This document shows, piece after piece, positions 8,224-16,626 of a DNA stretch of 64,000 nt. The notes below the pieces were generated by a model, which saw only the letters and a program-made list of their open reading frames with translations, made no database searches and had not been told where the DNA came from. The stretch covers positions 124,001 to 188,000 of the forward strand of contig JAZSEY010000003.1 of NCBI GenBank assembly GCA_045531905.1, read 5' to 3'. The stretch comes from RGIG6919 sp045531905 (GTDB lineage: Bacteria; Bacillota; Clostridia; Lachnospirales; Lachnospiraceae). Made by a program: the position numbers and the translations under genes. Position 1 is the stretch's first letter; each line of letters begins with the position of its first letter.

Positions 8224-10188
8224 TTAAAACTTCTTATATTTAACTTTCTTCCCTACTCCAGCATTCTTAAACAAAGTCTTATAGCTCTTATACTTGCTCT
8301 TTGGCACCTTGATGGTTGCCTTTGCATGGATTCCTTTGAATGCCTGCTTTCCCATCTTCTTGGAGGTGAGCTTCTTGGTCTTTACGGTAATAGTCTTTAA
8401 TTTCTTACATCCGTAAAATGCCTGCTTACCTATCTTTGCTACTTTGCTTGGAAGGGTTATCTTGGTAAGGGCTGTACACTTGTAAAATGCTTTATCTCCA
8501 ATGGTTGCCACGCTCTTTCCAAGGGTAACTGTCTTTAGTTTTGTACACTTATAGAATGCATTGGCACCAATGGTCTTTACGTATTTTCCGATGGTGACCT
8601 TGGTGATTTTCTTATTGTTCTTGAAAGCATTCTTTGCAATGCTTGTGACTTTGTATTGGATTCCACCAACTGTTATGGTTGATGGGATAGTGACTGTCTT
8701 AGCTGTTTTCTTTACAGGCTTTGAATATTCTACCGTTCCCACGCCACCTGCTATCGTACCGGCTTTTGTCACCTTATAGACTGCTTTGTTTCCTGCATCC
8801 TTGAACTTGTCGCCCTTTTGTGGCACCTGCACTTCCGGATTCACGTAATCTTTTTCCTCTTCAGTAGCTACTACTGTCAACACACCAGGGGTTACCGTTA
8901 CATTATACTTTTCTGATGTAATAGTTCCGGTGATTGGATATTCACCCACAGGAGAATCCTTTGTTGCGGTCGTGGTCAGATTCACTGTCCAGTCTGCGGT
9001 GGTATCTCCTGCCACCAGTGTACCCTGTGGCACTGTATAGGTAAGGACTGGATTTTCTTCACCTGCTACCTTTGTTAAGGAATCTGCCTGTACAGTGATG
9101 TTTTTCTTTCCTATTATAACGGTACTCTTTTCACCATCCACTTGGTATCCACCACAATCCATCTTGCAATAATAGGTATAGATGCCCACACCTTTTCCTG
9201 TTGGCATGGTATAGCTTGCTCCTGTTGCACCTGCAATGGCGGTATCAATGTTATTAACACTCTCAAACCATTGATATGTTATCTGCTCATTGCCTAATGT
9301 TGGCTTTACGTCAACGGATAATGTGGCACCGGTTGCATAACCATAGTCTAATGTGGCATCCTGCTTGGCTGCTGTATAGGTATATGGAATGTAACCACAC
9401 TCACAGGCGGTGTTGCCGTTTTCAAAGATATGTGATTCTTTTACATCTGTCTTGCCACATAAAGAACATGCAGAAAACCAGTGATTGTTCTCATCATAGT
9501 TCCATGTAACCTTATGCTTGTCGCAGGTAAGGTTCTCCTTTGACATCCAACAGGTATCACCTACTTCTATAGAAGATACAGTATAGCCTAATAATGTTTC
9601 TGGTGCTGAAACTATTATTGTATCTTCTACTAAGTCATTAACATGTTCTACAGTTAACGAAATCGTATTGTCATCGTTTACCACATAAGCAATACAGGTG
9701 TTATCACACATAGTATTTATCGTAACATCTTTTGGATAATACACTACCTGAAGATTTGTAGCTCCATCAAAAATTCCAGGACCTAAATATGTGACACTTG
9801 GTGGAATAATAACACTAGTAAGTCCTGTACAGCCTTCGAATGCATTATCTACAATTGATCTCACACTATTGGGAATCTGTATGCTTTTCATATCAATACA
9901 ATCCCTAAAGGCACCCGAGCTAATTTTAGAAACGATATATCCTTCCACCATACTTGGAATAATTACATTCTCCATGTTATTGTCCTGATATGTATATGAT
10001 GACACATATACATACTCGTCATTATATGCACCTTTGAAATATGTTAACCCATTTGAACGAAAACGACACTGCATATCATCAATCCACTCTATCGCATGCG
10101 CAGTATGTGGCACGCTAACAAAACAACTCAACAACATTGCAAGTACCATTACATATACTGCCACACCACGTTTTAGAATATTTCTCAT
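8224..10188 (-). CDS. Secreted BspA-type leucine-rich repeat protein
   Basis: 654 residues. A signal peptide ends near HTAHA (about 32). Early LRR_5 repeats follow (GAFRDCIDMKSIQIPNSV, AFEGCTGLTSVIIPPSV). A middle region has a Cys-rich patch (CSLCGKTDVKESH, ACECGY) and an MBG-like domain (KNITVQADSLTKVAG). A second LRR_5 block runs near 500-620 with NAFYKCTKLKTVTLGKSV-type repeats. The extremely basic C-terminus (KVPKSKYKSYK, KKVKYKKF) has no membrane span or sortase motif. The second block and basic tail closely resemble the end of the 1200-residue protein at 38748, so they may be a shared wall-retention module. BspA-like LRR proteins bind host or matrix molecules in other bacteria; the ligand here is unknown. 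Confidence 0.82.
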   Translation of the reverse strand: MRNILKRGVAVYVMVLAMLLSCFVSVPHTAHAIEWIDDMQCRFRSNGLTYFKGAYNDEYVYVSSYTYQDNNMENVIIPSMVEGYIVSKISSGAFRDCIDMKSIQIPNSVRSIVDNAFEGCTGLTSVIIPPSVTYLGPGIFDGATNLQVVYYPKDVTINTMCDNTCIAYVVNDDNTISLTVEHVNDLVEDTIIVSAPETLLGYTVSSIEVGDTCWMSKENLTCDKHKVTWNYDENNHWFSACSLCGKTDVKESHIFENGNTACECGYIPYTYTAAKQDATLDYGYATGATLSVDVKPTLGNEQITYQWFESVNNIDTAIAGATGASYTMPTGKGVGIYTYYCKMDCGGYQVDGEKSTVIIGKKNITVQADSLTKVAGEENPVLTYTVPQGTLVAGDTTADWTVNLTTTATKDSPVGEYPITGTITSEKYNVTVTPGVLTVVATEEEKDYVNPEVQVPQKGDKFKDAGNKAVYKVTKAGTIAGGVGTVEYSKPVKKTAKTVTIPSTITVGGIQYKVTSIAKNAFKNNKKITKVTIGKYVKTIGANAFYKCTKLKTVTLGKSVATIGDKAFYKCTALTKITLPSKVAKIGKQAFYGCKKLKTITVKTKKLTSKKMGKQAFKGIHAKATIKVPKSKYKSYKTLFKNAGVGKKVKYKKF

Positions 10189-10234
10189 GAAATCTCTCCT
10201 TCATAATCTAAAACTTACAATTACAAACACTGAA

Positions 10235-11236
10235 TCACTTCTTAATCTTAATTTTTACTGTTCTCACATTACCAGCTTTATCGTATACCTTAATTGTATT
10301 TTTACCCTTCTTCGTTACTGTAAATTTGTAATAGCCTTTATATTTGCCCTTCTTTACCTTAGTCAATTTAATCTTCTTTGAACCAACCTTAACCTGTTTG
10401 ATTCCATTGGCATCCTTTACATAGATAACGGCTTTCTTTTTGTATGTTTTACCGTTTTTTACGCCCTTCACAGTCGGCTTTGTCTTATCTACGGAGGTCA
10501 CCTTAAAGGTATACCAATAATCTAATTTTCCATAAAAGTCATAAGGGTCAAAAGTAATATGCAGTGTATATGTACCATTTTTATCCAATGTAAAAGTATT
10601 TTCATCATAAAGCAGTTCAACTATAGGTGCATTCTTCTCCGCCGTGGCAACTCCCTCATATATAGTGCAATGATAATTGTTTGTATCTTTAATTAAATCT
10701 TCAAAAGTAATCTTGGTTTTCTTGCCATAAGAAACCTTTTTTTCAGTTATTTTCATTGCTTTTGCTGTAGGAATTGCAGCCAAACAAATATCTACAGAAT
10801 GCGGGCAAGCATCACCCCAACCAGATTCTACAATAACATAATATGTTCCTGCCGGCAAAACAGCCCAATCTGTAGTACGGACATCATTGCAGATTGCAAG
10901 ATCATCCGGCACCTCTAAGTTTGATACCAACGTGCAATAAAATGATTTGTTGTGTTGCCCTTTAATTGTAAAACTAGAATCAAGCGCAACAACACTTTCT
11001 TCTGTTAATGTAAATCTTGCATAATGCTTTGTTTCTGTATATTCCAATCCTAATTGCGGAATTGTCCATACAATCTGCTTTTCTGTAGAGAATTTAGATA
11101 AATCCTCCATTATCTGTGGCTGAATATCTGTACATACCACATCTGCATTTACCTTTTTCATTGGTAACACACCAACAGCACTCACAACGAGCGCCATTAT
11201 CAATAACCTTGACATCACTTTTTTCCATACTTTCAT
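10235..11236 (-). CDS. Secreted protein with C-terminal Ig-like fold (function unknown)
   Basis: 333 residues. Signal peptide with hydrophobic core LLIMALVVSAVGVLPM, probably cut after KVNA near 31. The middle (about 40-160) is a beta-rich domain with YARFTLTEESVVALDSSFTI and AGTYYVIVESG, reminiscent of pre-peptidase C-terminal type beta-sandwiches. The last about 85 residues, TKPTVKGVKNGKTYKKKAV to the end, resemble the Ig-like repeats of neighbouring surface proteins and end in a very lysine-rich stretch, which could bind anionic wall polymers. AGGAGG precedes the ATG. It lies between the Tad/phosphorylation operon and the LRR gene and may be part of the same surface programme. No catalytic motif is seen. 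Confidence 0.65.
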   Translation of the reverse strand: MKVWKKVMSRLLIMALVVSAVGVLPMKKVNADVVCTDIQPQIMEDLSKFSTEKQIVWTIPQLGLEYTETKHYARFTLTEESVVALDSSFTIKGQHNKSFYCTLVSNLEVPDDLAICNDVRTTDWAVLPAGTYYVIVESGWGDACPHSVDICLAAIPTAKAMKITEKKVSYGKKTKITFEDLIKDTNNYHCTIYEGVATAEKNAPIVELLYDENTFTLDKNGTYTLHITFDPYDFYGKLDYWYTFKVTSVDKTKPTVKGVKNGKTYKKKAVIYVKDANGIKQVKVGSKKIKLTKVKKGKYKGYYKFTVTKKGKNTIKVYDKAGNVRTVKIKIKK

Positions 11237-11306
11237 TTTTTATCCTCCTTTTATTGATATTATTATATTTTTAATTATTTCTGTCAACTTATATTTTAGT
11301 TTATAA

Positions 11307-11915
11307 TTAGTCGATTACTTCCTGACTGCTTGCATATTCAAAAGCAACCTGCACGCTAAATCCTGGAACCGGACGATAAACGTCTGTTGCACCTTGAGTA
11401 GATACAGTAACCTCTGACACATTCTGCACACCTTGACTTAAAACAGTCGTTTCGTTTACTGGCTGTGCAAGCACTGTTGTTTCATTTGCATTTTGATGCA
11501 ATACAGTTGTTTCGTTGCCACCATAGTTCAGTACAGTTGTAACATTGTCAGTTCCACTTAATAGTGTTGTTGTGTTATCCCCTGCATTTAGTACGGTTGT
11601 TGCTTCCGAACCAGACTGTAGCTTGGCAGTTGAAAGCTTCGCTGTTCCGGGACTGCCATCAGCCTCCCTTTGCGGTTGTGGAACAACTGCTTTCGGTGCA
11701 TTTTTTATCTTATTTTGTTTTGGACGCACACCTGTTACATTATCCTCATTTTGCATACGAATGCTTTCTATCGCCTTTCTTTCTGTTGCTCCTGTAAGTT
11801 CTCCTACTAGCGCAGGAACATCCAACACAAAAAAGAGTACGATTGCTGCAATTAAAAACATACCTGCTACAATAAAGCAAACTAAGGAGCTTGTTTGTAA
11901 CATTTCTACTGACAT
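11307..11915 (-). CDS. Membrane protein with six 10-residue TTVL repeats
   Basis: A longer frame opens at 11954, but the ATG at 11915 (MSVEMLQ) has AGGAGG 9 bases upstream and starts one base after the kinase stop, so I start there (202 residues). One membrane span (about 10-34) is followed by a polar region. Residues 105-164 are six tandem 10-residue units: ATTVLNAGDN, TTTLLSGTDN, VTTVLNYGGN, ETTVLHQNAN, ETTVLAQPVN, ETTVLSQGVQ. The FHA protein of the same operon carries DTTVL and ETTVL. FHA domains bind phosphothreonine, so these look like an array of kinase target sites docking FHA proteins. That is inference; the repeats are directly visible. It is the last gene of the long operon. Confidence 0.7.
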   Translation of the reverse strand: MSVEMLQTSSLVCFIVAGMFLIAAIVLFFVLDVPALVGELTGATERKAIESIRMQNEDNVTGVRPKQNKIKNAPKAVVPQPQREADGSPGTAKLSTAKLQSGSEATTVLNAGDNTTTLLSGTDNVTTVLNYGGNETTVLHQNANETTVLAQPVNETTVLSQGVQNVSEVTVSTQGATDVYRPVPGFSVQVAFEYASSQEVID

Positions 11916-11916
11916 A

Positions 11917-13626
11917 TTATTCGCCCTCCTTACTTGTCTTGTAAGCCAATTCAATTGCCGCCTTAGTGTCAGCTAACTGCTTGGTTGTGTTATCCTTTTT
12001 CTGTGTTATTTGGTTTGAAGCATCCTCAGTAGGAACAACAATCTCTTCGAGTGTTGATTCAATCTTATCATACATGCCTGTTACCTGTTCCTTTGATATG
12101 CCATCGATTTTAAACTTAGTAGCATACTTATGAATGGCACTTCTTGCCAGCTCCAGCAATTCTAATCGAACATTTTCATTTTCTGTTTCATTTGTTGCGA
12201 CAGTATCCAATAACTCTTGAATATTGGTAAAAAAAGGAGCGTACTTCCCTTTATCATCCGCCTCAACCAAACTCGTCTCAATATCTCTGTAAAATTCACC
12301 AATGCTCGCATATACCTTTGCCATACCAAGGTTTTCATAACTTTCCGATGCATTGTCAATTACAATTTGAAACCATTCCAATGCACTTTTTGCCTTAGTA
12401 ACCTGATTACCATCTCCATAATTATAGTAATACCAAAACAATTTGCCAGTTTCAAAACAAACCTCAATATAACCATCCATATTGCTTTCAAGAGCCTCTC
12501 GATTGCTTTTAATCAATTTTTCCAAATGCTGTGCTTCTTCTACCGTAAAGGCAACATCATTATCTTTATATGTCTCAATCAGCTCCAAATACGCTGCCTC
12601 ATCGCCTTCCTTATTGGGAATAGAAATACATTCTTCATATATTTTAATCTTCTCATCATAATCTGAGGTTTTCTTTGCCTCATCTAAACGCACACTATAT
12701 GTATCTGTTGCTTTATTTGTAGCAGTCACTTTTAATACAACACCTGACACGGCAAAAACGACCGCTGATGCAAGCATTGCAATGAAAGTTCCCAATTTTC
12801 TCTTCTGTTTTCTCTTATACTTGTCATCTATCTCTTCAAAATGCTCTAATGCATACATGAGCTCTGCTGCTGACTGATAACGATCATCTGGATTTCTCTG
12901 TGTACATTTTAGGATAATTTTTTCTAAACCACTGGACAAACTCGGATTAATTTCACGGATTGGCTTTATCTCATATGGTGGCTCACTAGGATTACAACCG
13001 GTTACCAAATGATATAATGTCGCACCAAGACAATAGATATCCGTTCTGGCATCTGTTTGCCCCATACCACCAAACTGCTCAGGTGCCGCGTAACCAACAG
13101 TTCCCAGACACGTCGTATCTGCCAGATTTCTTTCTTTAAATTCTCTCGCAGTACCAAAGTCAATCAATGTAATGTTACCATCCGGCTTCAACATAACATT
13201 TGCCGGCTTCATATCTCTATAAATAATTGCCGGCGTTCTTGAATGAAGATATCCCAACACATCACAAATCTGCTTTGCCCATTCAATAACAAAGTCCTGT
13301 TGCTGTGCTCCATACTCCTCAAGCGTTGAACTCAGCGAGTTTCCTTCGATGTAATCCATTACAATCAAAAACACTTCATTATCTTCGATTACGTCTACAA
13401 TACTTGGCAAATGCGGATGATTTAATTTCTTTAGCATGTCTGTCTCAACAATCAAGCCCTGCTTGACTGCTTCAAAATCTAACACACCATCTTTACGGAC
13501 CTCTTTAATCGCCCATGTTTTATTTGCTTTTTCGTTGATTGCCATGTATACGACACTCATGCCACCATGACCAATCTCACTTAATATTTTATATTTGCCA
13601 TCAACAAGACTTCCTACTTCAAGCAT
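11917..13626 (-). CDS. Membrane Ser/Thr protein kinase (PknB type)
   Basis: 569 residues. The kinase domain spans about 1-262: glycine loop IGHGGMSVVY, catalytic Lys41 (WAIKEV), YRDMKPANVM with Asp138, DFGTARE with Asp156, and GTVGYAAPEQ in the activation segment. These residues are intact, so it should transfer phosphate to Ser/Thr. A basic KRKQKRK stretch and one membrane span (about 279-300) follow. The outer 270 residues are helical and TPR-like, with no PASTA repeats, so it probably senses something other than muropeptides. It lies between a PP2C phosphatase and a TTVL-repeat membrane protein, 18 bp after the phosphatase, giving a writer-eraser-reader set with the FHA gene. Likely targets are the threonines in the TTVL motifs (inference). 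Confidence 0.92.
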   Translation of the reverse strand: MLEVGSLVDGKYKILSEIGHGGMSVVYMAINEKANKTWAIKEVRKDGVLDFEAVKQGLIVETDMLKKLNHPHLPSIVDVIEDNEVFLIVMDYIEGNSLSSTLEEYGAQQQDFVIEWAKQICDVLGYLHSRTPAIIYRDMKPANVMLKPDGNITLIDFGTAREFKERNLADTTCLGTVGYAAPEQFGGMGQTDARTDIYCLGATLYHLVTGCNPSEPPYEIKPIREINPSLSSGLEKIILKCTQRNPDDRYQSAAELMYALEHFEEIDDKYKRKQKRKLGTFIAMLASAVVFAVSGVVLKVTATNKATDTYSVRLDEAKKTSDYDEKIKIYEECISIPNKEGDEAAYLELIETYKDNDVAFTVEEAQHLEKLIKSNREALESNMDGYIEVCFETGKLFWYYYNYGDGNQVTKAKSALEWFQIVIDNASESYENLGMAKVYASIGEFYRDIETSLVEADDKGKYAPFFTNIQELLDTVATNETENENVRLELLELARSAIHKYATKFKIDGISKEQVTGMYDKIESTLEEIVVPTEDASNQITQKKDNTTKQLADTKAAIELAYKTSKEGE

Positions 13627-13644
13627 GCTTTATCCTCCGGTAAA

Positions 13645-14415
13645 CTAAAAAGTTCTGACTGTTACTACTGTAATGTTGTCTGTTTCCTGCCTCTGCTTAT
13701 TTAACTCAATTAAACTCTTCATGTTCCGCTGCATACCGTCAAAATCCATCATTACCTCTGGTTTCAAGTATGCATGAATCTCTTCATCTGTTACCTCATG
13801 ACGAAATCCATCACTACACAGCATGTATACTGCGTCTTTTTTGGTTGCTCCAAAAAACATATCCGGATAAATGGCATCCGATGCACCAACACATTGCAAT
13901 AACACGCTTCTTCTAGGGTCGGTCTTCGCCTCTTCTTCTGTCAAATTTCCAAGTGTAATTTCTCTTGCAATGACAGTTTGATCGCTGGTAATAGTATTTG
14001 CTGAGTCTGTGATTTCATATGCTCTTGTATCTCCCACATTGATTACATAATATCGATTTTCAGTCAATAACATGGCTGTAAGAGTAGTACCCAAATTAAT
14101 AGCACTACTCTTACCATACATTTTTATCTTATTATTATATTCTGTCGCAATATCTACCCATTCCTTTCGAATCACTGCATCTTCAATTGGTGCTCCCGAA
14201 AGAACTGGAAGACGTTGTTCTGTCCATTTGCCAAAGGCATGTACCAGTGTGCCACTAGCCAATTCTCCTTTTTCCAAACCGCCCATACCATCACATAATA
14301 TCGCAAACGCCATCTTTCCCTGTGGTGTATTGAATACCTTTACACTATAACTGTCCTGATTGGTTTGCTTTGTGATTCCGATATCAGTGGCAGCTGCTAC
14401 TATGTAGTTCATCAT
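13645..14415 (-). CDS. PP2C-family Ser/Thr protein phosphatase
   Basis: 256 residues, about the size of a bare PP2C (PrpC/Stp) domain. Motifs in order: TNQDSYSV near 18-25, AILCDGMGGLEKGE with metal-binding Asp42-Gly43, a mid-domain NVGDTRAYEI, MLCSDGFRHEV and the closing DNITVVTV. It should remove phosphate from Ser/Thr of kinase substrates using two Mn2+/Mg2+ ions, in the cytosol. It sits between the FHA protein and the kinase in the Tad operon and is almost certainly their counter-enzyme. Two adjacent Met codons open the frame; either may be the start. Confidence 0.92.
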   Translation of the reverse strand: MMNYIVAAATDIGITKQTNQDSYSVKVFNTPQGKMAFAILCDGMGGLEKGELASGTLVHAFGKWTEQRLPVLSGAPIEDAVIRKEWVDIATEYNNKIKMYGKSSAINLGTTLTAMLLTENRYYVINVGDTRAYEITDSANTITSDQTVIAREITLGNLTEEEAKTDPRRSVLLQCVGASDAIYPDMFFGATKKDAVYMLCSDGFRHEVTDEEIHAYLKPEVMMDFDGMQRNMKSLIELNKQRQETDNITVVTVRTF

Positions 14416-14451
14416 GTTTTTTCCCCTCTTTTCATATGCAATGAAAACGTG

Positions 14452-16026
14452 TTACATCATTTTGAATTCGAATTCCTCATCTGCCAAACAAATCTTCGTG
14501 CCACTCTCTAATTTCATTTCTACGTTGCTTTGAATCATTACGTCATTGACAAATGTACGATTTGTAGAGTTTGTATCCATTACAAAGTACTCGTTGTCAC
14601 GACAAATTATGCACGCATGGCTACGACTGATTGCTGTGTTATCACCAATGAAGTAATCTACAAAGCTTCTCTCCTTACCAAGCCTAAACTCATTCTTATC
14701 AATTGGAATGGTCTCGCTATTTTTTTTGCGAATTAGATATGGCTTAGCAACCGCTCCCATTCCTGGCACTACTGATGGGTCCAAAACTGTAGTTTCGCCG
14801 TTCTGTGCTACGTTAAGAACCGTTGTATCGCCAAAGTTCGCTGATGTGCTGACTACTTGTGGCTGCGCCACCGTTGAAGTTTCAATCGGTTGTGACTGCT
14901 GTACTGCGGGTTGTGGTGCTGATACTGCCGGAGCAGGTGTGCTAGCCACCTGTGCCATTTCACGCTGTAAACTGGTTTGTGGTGGCATAGCTGCCTGCCC
15001 CGGAATGGCAAAACCTAAATTCTGGTTGGTTGCAGGTGCTACTTTTTTCTTTGAAGGCTTCTCCTGCTTCTGTTCTGATTTTCCTTCTTTTTTTGCCGCC
15101 TTCTGTGCTTTATATGCTGCCGCATTGTCTTTATTATAATGTTGCAATAAATAGAATAACGAAATATCCTCTTGTCCATCCTGCTGTACGGATGCGCTGC
15201 TAGCTGGCGTAGGTGCCGATTTCTGCATCTTAGATGGAATTGGCATACTGGACACAGGACTGGCAACCGGTTGAATCATAGACTGTACAGCAGGTTGTGG
15301 TGCACTTTTGGCTGGTACAGCAGGTGCTGCCACTGGTTGCGATACCACACTTTGAACTGTTGCCTGCTGCACTACCGGCTGAGATGGCTGGGACGACTGC
15401 GAAACGTTAGATGACACTACAGATGTTGCCTTCACTACTTGAGCAGCCGCTATCTCCTTCTGTACAGTATTTCCTTTACATTCATCTATAACCTTCTTAA
15501 ACTCCTCTAACGAAAACATTGGTGTTCCATTTAGATAATTAATCAATTTTGCAACATGGTCACAATTCTCGTTCTGGTCGAATTTTGTGTTAAACATGAT
15601 ATTTCTAAAAAACTCCTTCATGTTAACAATCTCTGCTTCTTCATCAATTACAGGCAAACAAATTAAGATTGTCTCGCAGGTGGATACATCTACAAATATG
15701 TAATCTAAATCCAATATAATAGATTCTGGTGTAAGCATGTAATCATCGGCGGAAAGCATTGCATCAATGATTCCAGAGAACACGCCAAGTAACCGTTGTT
15801 TATTTACCTGTCCTGAGAAAAACTGCTTTACTGATAATTTTGATGATACATTATACTTAATATATTTATTATTATTCATCTGAGTGAATAAAGTTGTTGC
15901 AAGACTCGGTATTTTGTTATTGGTCAACATACCCAGACTCATAGTATCTAATGTGTCTTGTTCTGCAATCTCACATACTAAATATGTACTTGTGCCTTGA
16001 TTTTCAAAATATAATTCCTTCATCAT
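14452..16026 (-). CDS. FHA-domain protein with DUF6382-like N-terminus
   Basis: 524 residues. The N-terminal part (about 1-175) begins KELYFENQGTSTYLVCEI and looks like the DUF6382 domain often fused to FHA in Firmicutes. A long Gln/Pro/Ala/Ser-rich linker (about 185-395) follows, then two short motifs DTTVL (400-404) and ETTVL (411-415). The C-terminal FHA domain (about 430-524) has Arg448 (FRLGKERS), SRSHA (467-471) and STNRTFVN, the phosphothreonine-reading residues. It should read phosphothreonines made by the kinase downstream. Its own TTVL motifs may give intramolecular or chain binding, as in GarA-type switches (inference). It links the phosphorylation genes to the pilin genes just upstream. 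Confidence 0.88.
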   Translation of the reverse strand: MMKELYFENQGTSTYLVCEIAEQDTLDTMSLGMLTNNKIPSLATTLFTQMNNNKYIKYNVSSKLSVKQFFSGQVNKQRLLGVFSGIIDAMLSADDYMLTPESIILDLDYIFVDVSTCETILICLPVIDEEAEIVNMKEFFRNIMFNTKFDQNENCDHVAKLINYLNGTPMFSLEEFKKVIDECKGNTVQKEIAAAQVVKATSVVSSNVSQSSQPSQPVVQQATVQSVVSQPVAAPAVPAKSAPQPAVQSMIQPVASPVSSMPIPSKMQKSAPTPASSASVQQDGQEDISLFYLLQHYNKDNAAAYKAQKAAKKEGKSEQKQEKPSKKKVAPATNQNLGFAIPGQAAMPPQTSLQREMAQVASTPAPAVSAPQPAVQQSQPIETSTVAQPQVVSTSANFGDTTVLNVAQNGETTVLDPSVVPGMGAVAKPYLIRKKNSETIPIDKNEFRLGKERSFVDYFIGDNTAISRSHACIICRDNEYFVMDTNSTNRTFVNDVMIQSNVEMKLESGTKICLADEEFEFKMM

Positions 16027-16048
16027 TTTCCGTCCTATACTTTTACAT

Positions 16049-16612
16049 TTATTCTGATTTCCATAATTGAACCGTTACGCTCTTTTCTATTGGTATTTCA
16101 CCTGAATCAAAAGCATCCATCCAGTATTTTAATTTATACTTCATTTTTATTGTAACGTCTTTACCATCTGCTTCCGCCGTAAAAGAAACGCCTTGCAAAC
16201 CATTTACCACTCCCATGTCTTTTAACAAAGACTCTGCCTCTGCCTTATCTCCATTTGTTAAAAATCCTACAAACCTTTGCTTAATAACGCTTGTATCCAA
16301 CGAATCGCCTTCATACCATTTCGTGTCAGTGGCAAAGTATGGATCAGCAGTAAATGCTATAATCCACTTAATAATATCCTGCACTCCACTAAGAACCTCC
16401 AACTTGCCAATCTGTGTCGTTCCTATAGTCTCCAAAAAATACGCATCCATAGCCAAGCTCTTAGACGATTGCACTAGCACATGTGACATTTTATTTTCCG
16501 CCCGCACAAGTGAAAAAATTCCGAATATAAACAGAAATAAGAATATAAAGATTGGTAATGAAATGGCAGTTTCTAACGTAATTGAACCTTTCTGAGCGTC
16601 CTTTTTCTTCAT
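16049..16612 (-). CDS. TadE-like pseudopilin
   Basis: 187 residues. KKKDAQKGSITLETAISLP followed by IFIFLFLFIFGIFSLV is a TadE/TadG-type leader: a short basic start, then G-SITLE before a hydrophobic helix. Proteins of this type are processed by the Tad prepilin peptidase or stay as membrane-tethered minor pilins. The remaining about 140 residues would lie outside and contain no recognised domain. It is third from last among the pilus genes, 14 bp after the poly-Asp protein. Assignment to the TadE-like group is fairly sure; the exact role in the machine is not known. Confidence 0.8.
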   Translation of the reverse strand: MKKKDAQKGSITLETAISLPIFIFLFLFIFGIFSLVRAENKMSHVLVQSSKSLAMDAYFLETIGTTQIGKLEVLSGVQDIIKWIIAFTADPYFATDTKWYEGDSLDTSVIKQRFVGFLTNGDKAEAESLLKDMGVVNGLQGVSFTAEADGKDVTIKMKYKLKYWMDAFDSGEIPIEKSVTVQLWKSE

Positions 16613-16626
16613 CTCACTACCTCCTC

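Noticed and set aside
11545..11976. Plus-strand open frame of 143 codons opposite the TTVL-repeat gene
   Set aside because: Antisense to the repeat protein, whose frame has start signal, operon spacing and the repeat motif.
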